Assembly (NCBI RefSeq): GCF_013394085.1
Contig: NZ_CP040910.1
Coordinates: 1,230,905 to 1,294,904 of the forward strand
Origin: Limosilactobacillus fermentum
GTDB lineage: Bacteria; Bacillota; Bacilli; Lactobacillales; Lactobacillaceae
DNA: 64,000 bases
Direction: 5' to 3'
Shown: positions 7,930-16,566 of the stretch, one piece after another
Layout of the letters: every line of letters starts with the position of its first letter
Position numbering within the stretch: the first letter of the stretch is position 1
Program-made: the position numbers and the translations under genes
Notes under the pieces: generated by a model
Database searches by the model: none
Told to the model about the DNA's origin: nothing
The model's input: the letters and a program-made list of their open reading frames with translations, nothing else

Positions 7930-8777
7930 TTATTTTGACCAATTCTTGACGAACCCGGCCACCGTCTGTTGAATGTAATCGGGGTCGTAAATGAAGTCGG
8001 CCGGGGCCTCATCGAGTTGGCTAATTGCTGCCATCTCTTCTTTGGTTAGGGTGAAATCAAAGACGGCCAGATTTTCGGCCATCCGTTCCCGGTGGGTTGT
8101 CTTGGGGATCACCACCACTCCCCGTTGAATGTTCCAGCACAAGACGACCTGGGCGACCGTCTTTTGATGCTGGTCGGCAAGCCCCTTTAATACCGGGTTG
8201 GTATACAAGTCGGCTCGCCCCTGCCCCAGCGGCCCCCACGCCTCCGGGACGATTCCCTGGGAACGTAGGTAGGCAACGTCTGTTTTCTTTTGGTTGAAGG
8301 GGTCAATTTCAATTTGGTCTAGCACCGGCATCACTCGGTTAAAGACGGTCAAGTCGGCTACGGCGCCGGCGTTAAAGTTGGAAACCCCAATCGCCTTAAC
8401 GCGCCCCGTTTCTAGGACCCGCTCCAGGGCCCGCCAGGCCGCATAACTATCCCCCAGGGGGCGTGAAGCAAGAAGAGGTCCACGTAGTCGATATCCAGTT
8501 TGTCCAGTGACCCTTCGATTGCCTGCACCGCCTGGCCTTCGTTGATAATACTGCTCAACTTGGAAGTGACGAAGACGTCTTCGCGCGCTAGGCCACTCTG
8601 GCGGATGGCACGACCGACCGCGGCTTCGTTTCCGTAGGCCTGGGCGGTGTCGATCAGTCGGTAGCCCATTTCTAAGGCTTCCGTCACCAAGCGCTCGCAC
8701 TCTGCTTCCGGCACTTGAAAGACCCCCATTCCTAGCATGGGCATCTTCATTCCGTTACTTAAGGTTGCGTATTCCAT
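7930..8777 (-). pseudogene. Aldo/keto reductase with a one-base frameshift
   Basis: The product would be about 282 aa. The N-terminal part starts at ATG 8775-8777 (MEYATLSNGMKMPMLGMGVF, after a run of G) and carries the AKR signatures LIDTAQAYGNEAAVG and VDLFLLHAPWG. Reading then fails: the remainder (SYAAWRALERVLETGRVKAI, GVSNFN, PLGQG, IPKTTHRERMAENL) is in another frame. The break lies at the G run read leftward across 8451-8455; one extra G would restore APWGDSYAAW. Either a real deletion in a homopolymer or a sequencing error. The upstream TAA at 7930-7932 is one base before the acetyltransferase ATG. Confidence 0.85.
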
Positions 8778-9005
8778 CTTAACCCCCCCTCTGTTTGCTT
8801 CACTGCTTGTTGGTTGACTGTCCTTCACCCGTATAATTTTTCATCATATTGATGACCATCGAGAAGCCCTGATTAAAAAGTGGGTGTCATAAAGAGGTTG
8901 TTTTCCACCCACTGGCCAGTTAATTTTCTTTCGCCCTCCCCAATTTCCTAGAAAGCGGTTGTACAACCCGTTATAATAAGGGTAATTATTTGGAGGTGTC
9001 TTTTC

Positions 9006-9641
9006 ATGGAATACATCAATTACCAGACCCAGGACCAGTGGCAAGGTCCCGCTAGCCAACAGTCACCCATCGACATCGTTTTAGAGCAAACTACCCCACG
9101 CCCCCTCGCCAACCAGCCCTTAACCGTCTCCTTTGTCGGCGACCAGGCGCTGACCCGCGACCCCCGTTCGTCTGGGGACCAGTTTATCGGCGCTGGCACT
9201 TTAACGCTAGGGAACCACCATTACCACTTCTTGCGCCTCCACTTCCACGACCACAGCGAGCACCTGTTTGATGGCCAGCGGCAAGACGCCGAGGTCCACT
9301 TTGTCTACCAAGACGACCAGGGGCAAACCCTGGTCTTAGCCATGCTGGGGATAAGGGCCGCCGATGGTGAAGCCGGCTTTGACTTCGCTCCCGTCATTAA
9401 CGGTCAGGCCGGTGCCGCCTACTTAAACCAGTTCTTTGCTAACAACCAGGGCTACTTTAATTACACCGGTTCTTTGACGACCCCACCACTGTCTCCGGAC
9501 GTGACTTGGGTGGTGCTTGACGCCGTGCACCCCTTTTCTTCCGGTTCACTGGCACTAATTCACGACTTGTTTGCCAACAACTACCGGGCACCACAACCCA
9601 TCACGGTCCCGGTTTACCATTACTACGAGAGTGGAAAATAA
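9006..9641 (+). CDS. Alpha-class carbonic anhydrase without signal peptide
   Basis: 211 aa. It catalyses CO2 hydration to bicarbonate. The alpha-class active site is complete: zinc histidines in LHFHDHSEH (two) and AEVHFVY (third), the gatekeeper Thr in YTGSLTTPPLSPDVTW, and the N-terminal QSPIDI motif. Alpha enzymes of bacteria are usually exported, but this one begins MEYINYQTQDQWQGP with no signal sequence, so it is probably cytosolic and could supply bicarbonate for carboxylations such as carbamoyl phosphate synthesis. The ATG follows TGGAGGTG. The last codons and the TAA lie inside palindromic element C. Confidence 0.9.
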   Translation: MEYINYQTQDQWQGPASQQSPIDIVLEQTTPRPLANQPLTVSFVGDQALTRDPRSSGDQFIGAGTLTLGNHHYHFLRLHFHDHSEHLFDGQRQDAEVHFVYQDDQGQTLVLAMLGIRAADGEAGFDFAPVINGQAGAAYLNQFFANNQGYFNYTGSLTTPPLSPDVTWVVLDAVHPFSSGSLALIHDLFANNYRAPQPITVPVYHYYESGK

Positions 9642-9741
9642 CCTTCTCGGCAGATCGTATGACTAAGCTAGGACGAACGGTTGGTGCGGAACGCACCGTT
9701 CTTCGGCCTGCTTAGACACTAGACCTGCGGTTATTTACCAC
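9631..9741. repeat. Nested palindromic element, copy C
   Basis: Arms GTGGAAAATAACC and GGTTATTTACCAC, with the same middle and inner inverted repeats as copies A and G. The left arm supplies the final Gly-Lys codons and the TAA stop of the carbonic anhydrase gene, so the element has inserted at, or recruited, the end of that gene. Confidence 0.85.
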
Positions 9742-9770
9742 GTTTTCTGTCTAACCCTCGTGAATACAAC

Positions 9771-9808
9771 AAGGGGTCGGGAAAAACAGAGTTTTTCCCG
9801 ACCCCTTT
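9771..9808. terminator. Bidirectional terminator between carbonic anhydrase and CPS-like genes
   Basis: AAGGGGTCGGGAAAAAC and GTTTTTCCCGACCCCTTTT form a long stem with U-rich tail on the + side and A-run on the opposite side; the flanking genes converge. Confidence 0.8.
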
Positions 9809-9833
9809 TGGTTTGGTAATGTGTGCGAGAGGG

Positions 9834-12338
9834 TTATTGTTCACTCCCTTTGTTGGCGCGTTCAATCTGCGCCCCGATCACGGTGGCCGGCGCCGACTTT
9901 TGGTTGGTTAAGTGGTAATCGGCGTAGGGGAAGTGGGCCCGGTAGATGGCGTCGTGGTAGGTGGTTCCCTCGTGACTAGCCTTGACCAAGGCCTGGCCGG
10001 AGAAGCGCCCAATCATTAAGCGGACCCAAATGGCAGTCAGGTTCATTCCCAAGACCTTGGTCATAAAGGCGATGTCTGGGGCCGTCAGGGGTGAGACGTC
10101 TTCGTGGACCCCCTCGGCGTCCCCATCGACTTGGTAGAGGACCTGATACAAACCGGGCGTTTCCTGTTGGCTAATCGCCCGTTCACTGGTGGCCGTCACC
10201 TTGGTGGCCAGGTCCGACTCTAAGTGGGCCGGGTAACGCTTGGCCAGGGTTTGATACTTACCAACTCCCTGGTCCTTCAGTTCGCCGGTAACCCCCAGTT
10301 GGTAGACTACCTGGCCGTCAAAGAGGCCGTTAAACTCGAGGGTCGGGATTGAGGAAACCACGTTTTTGGGGATCTGGGTGGCTTCAATCACCACCACCTT
10401 CGTCGTGGGGCTGACCCGCTCAATTGCCCGCCCCAGCTCCTGTTTACCGGCGGGGACGAAGGCGTAGTCAGGCCGCTCGAGCCGGGCGACCGAAGCGACC
10501 GCCTCTTCGGTCATCGGCTCGAGGTAAACCTTGTCGCTCAACCACTGGGTCATTAACAACGAATTGGGGTTATTAGAGTGGCTAACCACCTGGTACTGGT
10601 GGTGCTTTAGTTCGCGGGCAATCATCGCCAACACGTAATCGTTAGCGGTACTGTTCCCCAGCTTGCGGGGCCCATCGCCAACGATCAGGGCCCGGGGGCC
10701 GGCGGTGGCGTCGCTCTCGTTTTCGGTTTCAAAGGTGGCGTAAAAGCGGTGGGGGTGCTCATCAAATTCCCCCGCCGAGGGGTCCACCTCCTTATAAACG
10801 CGGTGGAGCTGGTTTTCTTCGCGCAGGTCCGCCACCTTTTGCGGGCTGATCGCCCAGGACTGGGCAATTTGGTCGTCGGACAGCCCCCAGTACTTGGCCT
10901 CCCGAAGGATGTCCAGTGAACCCTGGTTTTCGTTTAGGCGCCGGACCAAGTCGGTCCCCCGCTTGAGCTGGTCGAAGTAGTAGCGGTCGATCTTGGTCAA
11001 CTCGGTCAATTCATCCGAGGAATACCCGCGCGCGAGGGCTTCTAACAGGGTCAGTAAACGGTGCGGCCGGGGGTGAATTAGCCGCTCATCCAAGCGGTCA
11101 TCGGAGAAGGTGGCAATTGCTTTGATGATTTGCTCGTTGGTCGGTGTGTAATAAGCGGCGGCACCCTTAATAATCGCCTCTAAAAAGGAACGGCCGATCC
11201 CGATCACCGAACCAACCGACTGCTTTTCCGTCTGCAACTCCCAGCGCTGCCCCGGCAGGCTTTCAATCGGGAAGGTCGGGAGGCGAACCGCCGTCCGGTC
11301 CATCACCGGTTCGGTCAGGGCCAAGTGGCGCGAGTAGTTGGGCCCTAACTTGATGTTCCGTAACAACTGGCCGGCGTACAGGTGGCCGCAAACGGTCGCC
11401 ACCGGGTACCCGGTCGCCACCTCGACAAAGCTAGCGATCCGGTCGAAGTAAGGTGAGTTTTTGATCACGTAAAAGCGTTGATGCTCCTGGTCGAGGGCAA
11501 ACTGAACGTGGTTGACCCCGACGATGCGCAGGCGCCGGGTGATCGCAAAGGCGACGTTGCGAATGTCTTGGATTTCCCGGTCCATCAAGGTTTGGGCCGG
11601 GGTCACGGCGACGGAATCGCCGGCGTGAATCCCAATCGGGTCCAGGTTTTCCACCATCGCCAGGTTCATCATCGTCCCCGAACTATCGCGCATCACCAGG
11701 ACCTCAATTTCCTTTAAGCCGGCCAGGGATTGTTGGACCATCACTTGGCCCGCTCGTGACTCCTGGATCCCGGCGGCCACGGCGTTTTGCAACTCCCGGC
11801 TGTCGTGGACAATCCGGCGCGGCGCCTGCTTTTTAGGTAGGGCCGCCCGTACGATCACCGGGTAACCAACCTGGGCGACTAAATCGGCGGCGCCCTGAAA
11901 ATCGCTCACCGTCCGGATCAGCTTGGTTGAGGCCCCCAGCTGCTTGAGGGTCTGGGATAAGAGGACCGGGTTGTTGACCTGGCGAACCGTTGCCTCGGGC
12001 ACCCCGCAGTAATGGATCCCGCGTTCCTGAAAAATCCCCGTTTCGCTGACCGCCTGCACCAACTCAAAGGAGTGGCGACTCCCCAGGGTCGGGATGATCA
12101 TGGTCGGCTCAAACCGGTTGATCAAGTCGACCACCTGTTTAACCCCTAACGGCGCCACCACCGGGTGGTCAATCACCCGGTCGTCATCGAGGGCGTATGA
12201 AAAGGGGTTGTCGCTCAAGAGGATTGTTTCTAAGCCGTGCTTTTTGAGGGCACTGGCGACTTCCACGGTGGCTTGATCCAGCTCGCTACCATGTTGTAAG
12301 TCGTCGGCCCCCGCACCAATGATTAATACTGCCGTCAT
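9834..12338 (-). CDS. Degenerate carbamoyl-phosphate synthetase large-subunit paralog
   Basis: 834 aa against about 1,060 for intact CarB (such as the copy at 56237-59416). The first half aligns along its length and keeps GLKEIEVLVMRD and ENLDPIGIHAGDS, but the glycine-rich ATP loop (MGGTGGG in the intact copy) is PKKQAPRR at about residues 168-175, and the metal-binding EVNPR is KNSPY at 293-297. The oligomerisation region follows. In the second half the Rossmann-like ALIVGDGPRKLG is present, most of the ATP-grasp core is gone, only a remnant (APDIAFMTKVLGMNLT) remains, and the C-terminal allosteric domain is absent. The frame is open throughout, so it is probably a maintained pseudoenzyme. 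It starts 1 bp after the stop of the small-subunit paralog. Confidence 0.85.
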   Translation of the reverse strand: MTAVLIIGAGADDLQHGSELDQATVEVASALKKHGLETILLSDNPFSYALDDDRVIDHPVVAPLGVKQVVDLINRFEPTMIIPTLGSRHSFELVQAVSETGIFQERGIHYCGVPEATVRQVNNPVLLSQTLKQLGASTKLIRTVSDFQGAADLVAQVGYPVIVRAALPKKQAPRRIVHDSRELQNAVAAGIQESRAGQVMVQQSLAGLKEIEVLVMRDSSGTMMNLAMVENLDPIGIHAGDSVAVTPAQTLMDREIQDIRNVAFAITRRLRIVGVNHVQFALDQEHQRFYVIKNSPYFDRIASFVEVATGYPVATVCGHLYAGQLLRNIKLGPNYSRHLALTEPVMDRTAVRLPTFPIESLPGQRWELQTEKQSVGSVIGIGRSFLEAIIKGAAAYYTPTNEQIIKAIATFSDDRLDERLIHPRPHRLLTLLEALARGYSSDELTELTKIDRYYFDQLKRGTDLVRRLNENQGSLDILREAKYWGLSDDQIAQSWAISPQKVADLREENQLHRVYKEVDPSAGEFDEHPHRFYATFETENESDATAGPRALIVGDGPRKLGNSTANDYVLAMIARELKHHQYQVVSHSNNPNSLLMTQWLSDKVYLEPMTEEAVASVARLERPDYAFVPAGKQELGRAIERVSPTTKVVVIEATQIPKNVVSSIPTLEFNGLFDGQVVYQLGVTGELKDQGVGKYQTLAKRYPAHLESDLATKVTATSERAISQQETPGLYQVLYQVDGDAEGVHEDVSPLTAPDIAFMTKVLGMNLTAIWVRLMIGRFSGQALVKASHEGTTYHDAIYRAHFPYADYHLTNQKSAPATVIGAQIERANKGSEQ

Positions 12339-12339
12339 C

Positions 12340-13422
12340 TTAATCCTCCTCTGTACCCCGCGTCATTTCCATGAATTCATCAAAGAGCGGGTCGGTTTCA
12401 TCAGGGCCTGGTGACCCGTCCGGGAAGAACTGGACCGAAAAGGCCGGATAACGCCGGTGGCGCAGGCCCTGGACTGCCCCCGTCAGCATGTCCACGTAGG
12501 TCACAAACAGGTTCTCGCGATTGACCGACTCGCGCTGAATTTGAAAGCCGGCCCCCTGGTTAGCGTAGACCACGTGGTCGGTGATGATTTCTTTGATCGG
12601 GTGGTTCATACCGTGAATTTCCACCGGTACCCGGTCCACTTGAACCCCGTTGGCCATCGCAAATAGTTCGTGGCCCAGACCAATTCCAAACAGCGGTACC
12701 CGTTCCTGGAGCTCTTGGATCATCTTGAGCACCGATTTTTTCAAGCTGTGCGGGTCGCCCGGCCCAGACGACAAGACGACCCCGTCCGGATCGAGCCGCA
12801 TGATCTGATCGACCGTCGCCGTGTAGGGCAGCACGGTGATGTTACACTTGCGTCGCGACAGTTCGCGCAGGATCCCGTTTTTAAGGCCAAAGTCGACCAC
12901 CACGATGGAACGGCCGACCCCCGGGTTGGGGTAGGGCTTGGGGGTGGCCACCTGAGCCACTTGTTGGCTCGTCAACACGGTGGCGTGCAGTTGGTCGAAG
13001 GCGTGGGCGTCGGGGACTGGGACGATCGACCCCCGGACGGCGCCCCCAATCTCGCGCAACTTACGGATCAAGGCCCGGGTATCGACGTTGGTGATCCCGG
13101 GCACGTTGATCAAATTGAGGTACTGATCTAAGGTCATCCGGTGACGGCCCTTTTGTGCGGTTATGTTAGCTAGGTGGCGGACGATCACCCCCTTGATCGG
13201 CGGTTCGATCGATTCATAGACGTTGGAGTGGATCAGGGAATTGCCGACGTTGGGCTGGGTGAAGATCACGATCTGGTTATGGTAGATCGGGTTGGTGATG
13301 ATTTCTTGGTACCCCGTCATCGCGGTGTTAAAGACCACCTCGCCAAAGGTAACGGCCGGGGCGCCAAACCCCTCTCCCTCAAACACCGTCCCGTCCTCCA
13401 GGATTAAATACCGCTTTACCAT
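12340..13422 (-). CDS. Degenerate carbamoyl-phosphate synthetase small-subunit paralog
   Basis: 360 aa, full family length, N-terminus YLILEDGTVFEGEGFGAP as in CarA. The glutaminase site is dead by inspection: the nucleophile motif FGICxGHQ is FGIGLGHE (Gly248 for Cys, codon GGT at 12679-12681), and FHPE/FHPD is FFPD (Phe333 for His). The NQNHGY motif is NQGAGF. The scaffold, including MTGYQEIITNP and SSGPGDP, is otherwise conserved and the frame intact. It cannot hydrolyse glutamine by the known mechanism. It lies immediately downstream of rluD and forms an operon with the large-subunit paralog. Confidence 0.9.
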   Translation of the reverse strand: MVKRYLILEDGTVFEGEGFGAPAVTFGEVVFNTAMTGYQEIITNPIYHNQIVIFTQPNVGNSLIHSNVYESIEPPIKGVIVRHLANITAQKGRHRMTLDQYLNLINVPGITNVDTRALIRKLREIGGAVRGSIVPVPDAHAFDQLHATVLTSQQVAQVATPKPYPNPGVGRSIVVVDFGLKNGILRELSRRKCNITVLPYTATVDQIMRLDPDGVVLSSGPGDPHSLKKSVLKMIQELQERVPLFGIGLGHELFAMANGVQVDRVPVEIHGMNHPIKEIITDHVVYANQGAGFQIQRESVNRENLFVTYVDMLTGAVQGLRHRRYPAFSVQFFPDGSPGPDETDPLFDEFMEMTRGTEED

Positions 13423-13451
13423 CAGGATCCCTCCCTCATCTCATCATTTTA

Positions 13452-14366
13452 CTATGCGTCCGTGCGATCTAAGTAACTTAACATTTGTTCAAAGTAATCC
13501 GGCAAGGGGGCCGTGAAAACCATTTCCTCGCCCGTGACCGGGTGCTCAAAGCCCAGTAAGCGGGCGTGCAGGTACTGACCGTGGCCCGGCAAGGTCTTGC
13601 GGGGCCCGTACAGGGGGTCGCCGGCCAGTGGGTGGTTGATGTATTTCATGTGCACCCGAATTTGGTGGGTCCGCCCGGTTTCGAGCCGGCAGGCCACCAG
13701 GGTGTAGTGCTGGTAGCGCTTGAGGACCCGAAAGTGGGTAACGGCGTGGCGCCCGCCAACCACCACCGCCTGCTTCTTACGGTCCTTGGGCGAGCGGGCC
13801 AGCGGGGCGTCAATCGTCCCCTCGTTTTCCTTGATCACCCCGTGGACCAGGGCAACGTACTCGCGCAGGTTACTCTTTTCCTTGAGCTGGGCGGTCAGGC
13901 TGCGGTGAGCCCGGTCGGTCTTGGCAACCATCAAGAGCCCGGAAGTATCCTTATCAATCCGGTGAACGATGCCGGGCCGCAACTCGCCGTTGATCGACGA
14001 CAAGGGGGCGTAGTACATCAGGGCGTTGACCAGCGTGTGGTTGGGGTGGCCGGGGGCCGGGTGCACCACCATCCCCTGGGGCTTATTGACGACGAGGACG
14101 TCATCGTCTTCGTAAACAATGTCGAGGGGGATGTTTTCCGGCTCCAGGTCAATTTCGACCGGCGTTTCCGGTTTAATCACCACCCGATCCCCCGCTTGGA
14201 GTTGGTACTTGGCTTTGACGGTTTGGCCGTTAACGGTCACGGTGCCATCATCGATCCAGCGCTTGAGCTGGGAGCGGGAGAACTGGGGAAAGTGGTGACC
14301 TAATTCCTTGTCGATCCGCCCGGTCATCCCGTCCGTGACGGTTAAAGTTTGCGTTGTTTGGTCCAC
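13452..14366 (-). CDS. rluD: 23S rRNA pseudouridine synthase, RluD family
   Basis: 304 aa. An N-terminal S4 RNA-binding domain (about residues 15-75, SQLKRWIDDGTVTVNG) is followed by the RluA-type catalytic domain with the signature HRIDKDTSGLLMVAK, whose first Asp is the catalytic residue, and the later ETGRTHQIRVHMKYINHPLAGD. It isomerises uridines of large-subunit rRNA. The start is one base past the lspA stop, reproducing the lspA-rluD pair seen at the head of the pyr region in Bacillus. A 29-bp gap separates it from the CPS-like pair. Confidence 0.93.
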   Translation of the reverse strand: MDQTTQTLTVTDGMTGRIDKELGHHFPQFSRSQLKRWIDDGTVTVNGQTVKAKYQLQAGDRVVIKPETPVEIDLEPENIPLDIVYEDDDVLVVNKPQGMVVHPAPGHPNHTLVNALMYYAPLSSINGELRPGIVHRIDKDTSGLLMVAKTDRAHRSLTAQLKEKSNLREYVALVHGVIKENEGTIDAPLARSPKDRKKQAVVVGGRHAVTHFRVLKRYQHYTLVACRLETGRTHQIRVHMKYINHPLAGDPLYGPRKTLPGHGQYLHARLLGFEHPVTGEEMVFTAPLPDYFEQMLSYLDRTDA

Positions 14367-14367
14367 G

Positions 14368-14805
14368 TTAGTCCTCCTTTAAAATGATGATGATTAAAGC
14401 GATCACCCCGACGGTCAAGCACGAATCGGCGACGTTAAAGACCGGAAAGTTGATCGGTAGTAGTTCAAACATGTCAACCACGTAATGCTGGTGGACCCGA
14501 TCGATGAAGTTCCCCAGCGCCCCGGCCATGATCAAGGACAGGGCGATCATTTTCCACCGGTTGGTGCGCCATTGCCTCATCAGGTAAGCCAGCACCACTA
14601 CGGCCGCTAAGGTAATCAGGTAAAAGAACCACTGCTGCCCCTCTAAAATGCTCCAGGCCGCCCCGTCGTTGTGCAGGTTGGTTAAATTCATTAGGCCGGG
14701 AATAAAGCCGTGGCTGGTCCCCAGGGCGATGTTAGCGCTGACCCAGTACTTAACGAACTGGTCCAGACCAACTAAGGCAACGATGAACAAAAGATAGTAA
14801 GCCAC
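14368..14805 (-). CDS. lspA: Lipoprotein signal peptidase LspA
   Basis: 145 aa with four transmembrane segments. The aspartic protease motifs are present: MAGALGNFIDRV (about residues 93-104) and FPVFNVADSCLTVG (about 120-133), giving the two catalytic Asp. It cleaves the signal peptide from diacylglyceryl-modified prolipoproteins, and the binding protein at 16635 is a candidate substrate. Its ATG overlaps by one base the stop of the EbsA-like gene, so ebsA-like, lspA, rluD and the CPS-like pair appear to form one leftward transcription unit. Confidence 0.95.
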   Translation of the reverse strand: MAYYLLFIVALVGLDQFVKYWVSANIALGTSHGFIPGLMNLTNLHNDGAAWSILEGQQWFFYLITLAAVVVLAYLMRQWRTNRWKMIALSLIMAGALGNFIDRVHQHYVVDMFELLPINFPVFNVADSCLTVGVIALIIIILKED

Positions 14806-15239
14806 TAAGCTTCCTCGCTTTCCATTTGCCCCTGGGCGGTTGCATCGGTTAAGATGGCCCTAAGCGAAGTGATCGAGCGGTGGCTAAAGGTGAAGGTCAT
14901 CACCTCGCCGCGAACCGTGATCGACAGGGTGTGGCGGGTAAAGCGGGGCTGGCGAATCTCGTCAAGCGGCACCACCATGTACTCCTTTTGCAGGATCCGG
15001 TTGAAGACGATCTCGTCTTTTTTGACCGTCATCGTTCGGCGGAAAACGGCCAGGGCCGCCACCGCGAAAAAGGCCACCAAAAAGGCCGCCGTGATCCACT
15101 GAAAGTGGGTAATTTCTAGCCAGATCACCACGCCGATGATTAAAATGATGAAGGTCCATGACCACGAAATCACCGCCGTGGTCGGGTCCTGCTGGTAAAA
15201 GTAGCGTTTTTGTTCTTCCAAAGTCTTCTCTTCTTTCAT
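14805..15239 (-). CDS. EbsA-like membrane protein
   Basis: 144 aa. Two adjacent transmembrane helices (about residues 25-65) are followed by a small soluble domain with alternating hydrophobic strands, a layout like the EbsA family annotated as pore-forming protein in lactobacilli and enterococci. Function is not established. It heads the lspA operon and is divergent from an RNase H-like gene with only 12 bp between the two start codons. Confidence 0.6.
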   Translation of the reverse strand: MKEEKTLEEQKRYFYQQDPTTAVISWSWTFIILIIGVVIWLEITHFQWITAAFLVAFFAVAALAVFRRTMTVKKDEIVFNRILQKEYMVVPLDEIRQPRFTRHTLSITVRGEVMTFTFSHRSITSLRAILTDATAQGQMESEEA

Positions 15240-15251
15240 GTGAGGTAGTTT

Positions 15252-15653
15252 ATGATTAAATTATATTCCGACGCCGCCACCAAGGGTAATCCGGGGCCCA
15301 CTGGGCTGGGCTGGCTAATTGTCGCCGGTGGCAAGCAGCGCCAGCAATCCGCCACCCTGAACCGGGCCGATAACCACCACGGTGAATTTGCCGCCGCCAC
15401 GGCCGCCTTTGACGACCTGTTAGCCAACTACGGTCACGACCAAGTGGTGATGTTTTACACCGATAGCCGCCTCTTGGCCGACGCAATCGGTAAGGGCTAC
15501 GCCAAGCATTACCAACCCGAACTGGATCAATTGCTTGAGCGGATCGACGCCCTGCCAACCGTGGTCACCCAGTGGGTGTCCGAGAGTCAAAATCACGGCG
15601 CCCATTCCTTGGCCAACCAGGCTTTGCAGCGCTTGTTGAAAACGGAACATTAA
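15252..15653 (+). CDS. RNase H-like (RVT_3) protein
   Basis: 133 aa. RNase H fold motifs are in order: KLYSDAATKGNPGPTGLGW (first Asp), NHHGEFAAATAAF (Glu) and MFYTDSRLLADAIG (Asp). The last acidic position of classical RNase HI (ADxLA) reads AHSLANQ, so His stands in for Asp, as in part of the RVT_3 family. It may cleave the RNA of RNA-DNA hybrids or be a weak RNase H-like protein. The ATG at 15252 follows a GAGGTA site embedded in the 12-bp space shared with the divergent EbsA-like gene. Confidence 0.8.
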   Translation: MIKLYSDAATKGNPGPTGLGWLIVAGGKQRQQSATLNRADNHHGEFAAATAAFDDLLANYGHDQVVMFYTDSRLLADAIGKGYAKHYQPELDQLLERIDALPTVVTQWVSESQNHGAHSLANQALQRLLKTEH

Positions 15654-15748
15654 GCAGGTCTATTATACCAAATTCACCCGGCCACGGGTGGATTCTCCAG
15701 GGATGTCAGTAGATTTTCAAAAGTATTTTAACAATTTGTCAGCGCACC

Positions 15749-15800
15749 AAAAAAGGCTCCCCTTCCCGTAGCTATTTCCCGGGAAATGGGAGCCTAATTT
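15749..15800 (-). terminator. Terminator for the nitroreductase gene
   Basis: Read leftward, AGGCTCCCATTTCCC and GGGAAGGGGAGCCT form a stem followed by TTTTTT. It can also stop transcription of the convergent RNase H-like gene. Confidence 0.8.
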
Positions 15801-15808
15801 TGTTGTGA

Positions 15809-16411
15809 TTAGTCGACAACCTTAAAGCGGTCTGCGTCGTCCATGAATTCCTTTTCGCCAGCTGGGGCTTCGATCGAGCCGAACGGCATTTCGGCCCGCA
15901 GACGCCAGGAAGCTGGGACGCCAAAGGCTTCGCGAATGGCGTCGTCGATCAGCGGGTTGTAGTGTTGGAGGCTAGCGCCAAGGCCGTTTTCGGCCAGGGC
16001 CGTCCAGACGGCGAAGTTGGCGTTCCCGATGGCTTGTTCGGACCAGTCGTAGAAGTTGTCAGCGTAGGACGGGAATTGTTCCTCTAAGTTGTGCACGATG
16101 TCCATGTCGGTAAAGTACAGCACGGTCCCGTAAGCAGCCTTAAAGGAGTCAATCTTAGCGCTCGTCTTGGCAAAGGCATCGTCATCTTCAACTACCTTCC
16201 GCAGGGCGGCACGCACGATTTCCCACACTTGGTCGTGACCATCACCAAAGGCAATCACGGCGCGGGTAGTTTGGGAGTTGAAGGCGGACGGTACGGCCTT
16301 CATCGTTTCCTTGATCAAAGTGGCAATTTCGTTGTTGTCTTGGTCCACCTGCTTGCCCAGGGCGTAAATGGAGCGGCGTTGCTTAGCTAAATTCAGTAAT
16401 TCTTCCTTCAT
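15809..16411 (-). CDS. Nitroreductase family flavoprotein
   Basis: 200 aa. The N-terminal LAKQRRSIYALGKQV carries the Arg-Arg-Ser FMN phosphate motif of the NfsB/FRP superfamily, and the middle WTALAENGLGASLQHYNPLID is the conserved FMN/dimer segment. Such proteins reduce nitro compounds, quinones or enones with NAD(P)H, in the cytoplasm. It is monocistronic, with a GGAGATTGACAC-type site before the ATG and its own terminator. The physiological substrate cannot be read from the sequence. Confidence 0.9.
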   Translation of the reverse strand: MKEELLNLAKQRRSIYALGKQVDQDNNEIATLIKETMKAVPSAFNSQTTRAVIAFGDGHDQVWEIVRAALRKVVEDDDAFAKTSAKIDSFKAAYGTVLYFTDMDIVHNLEEQFPSYADNFYDWSEQAIGNANFAVWTALAENGLGASLQHYNPLIDDAIREAFGVPASWRLRAEMPFGSIEAPAGEKEFMDDADRFKVVD

Positions 16412-16566
16412 GTGTCAATCTCCTTTTTGCTGTTACATTTTTTGATACATTTACTTTACACTACTAACTAAAGATAAGCAACTATTTTAGCTAACTTTTT
16501 GAAAGTTAAAATCATGGCGCCCCGCTTTATTAAGCGTGTTATCACATCAATCTTGTTCTTTCAACG

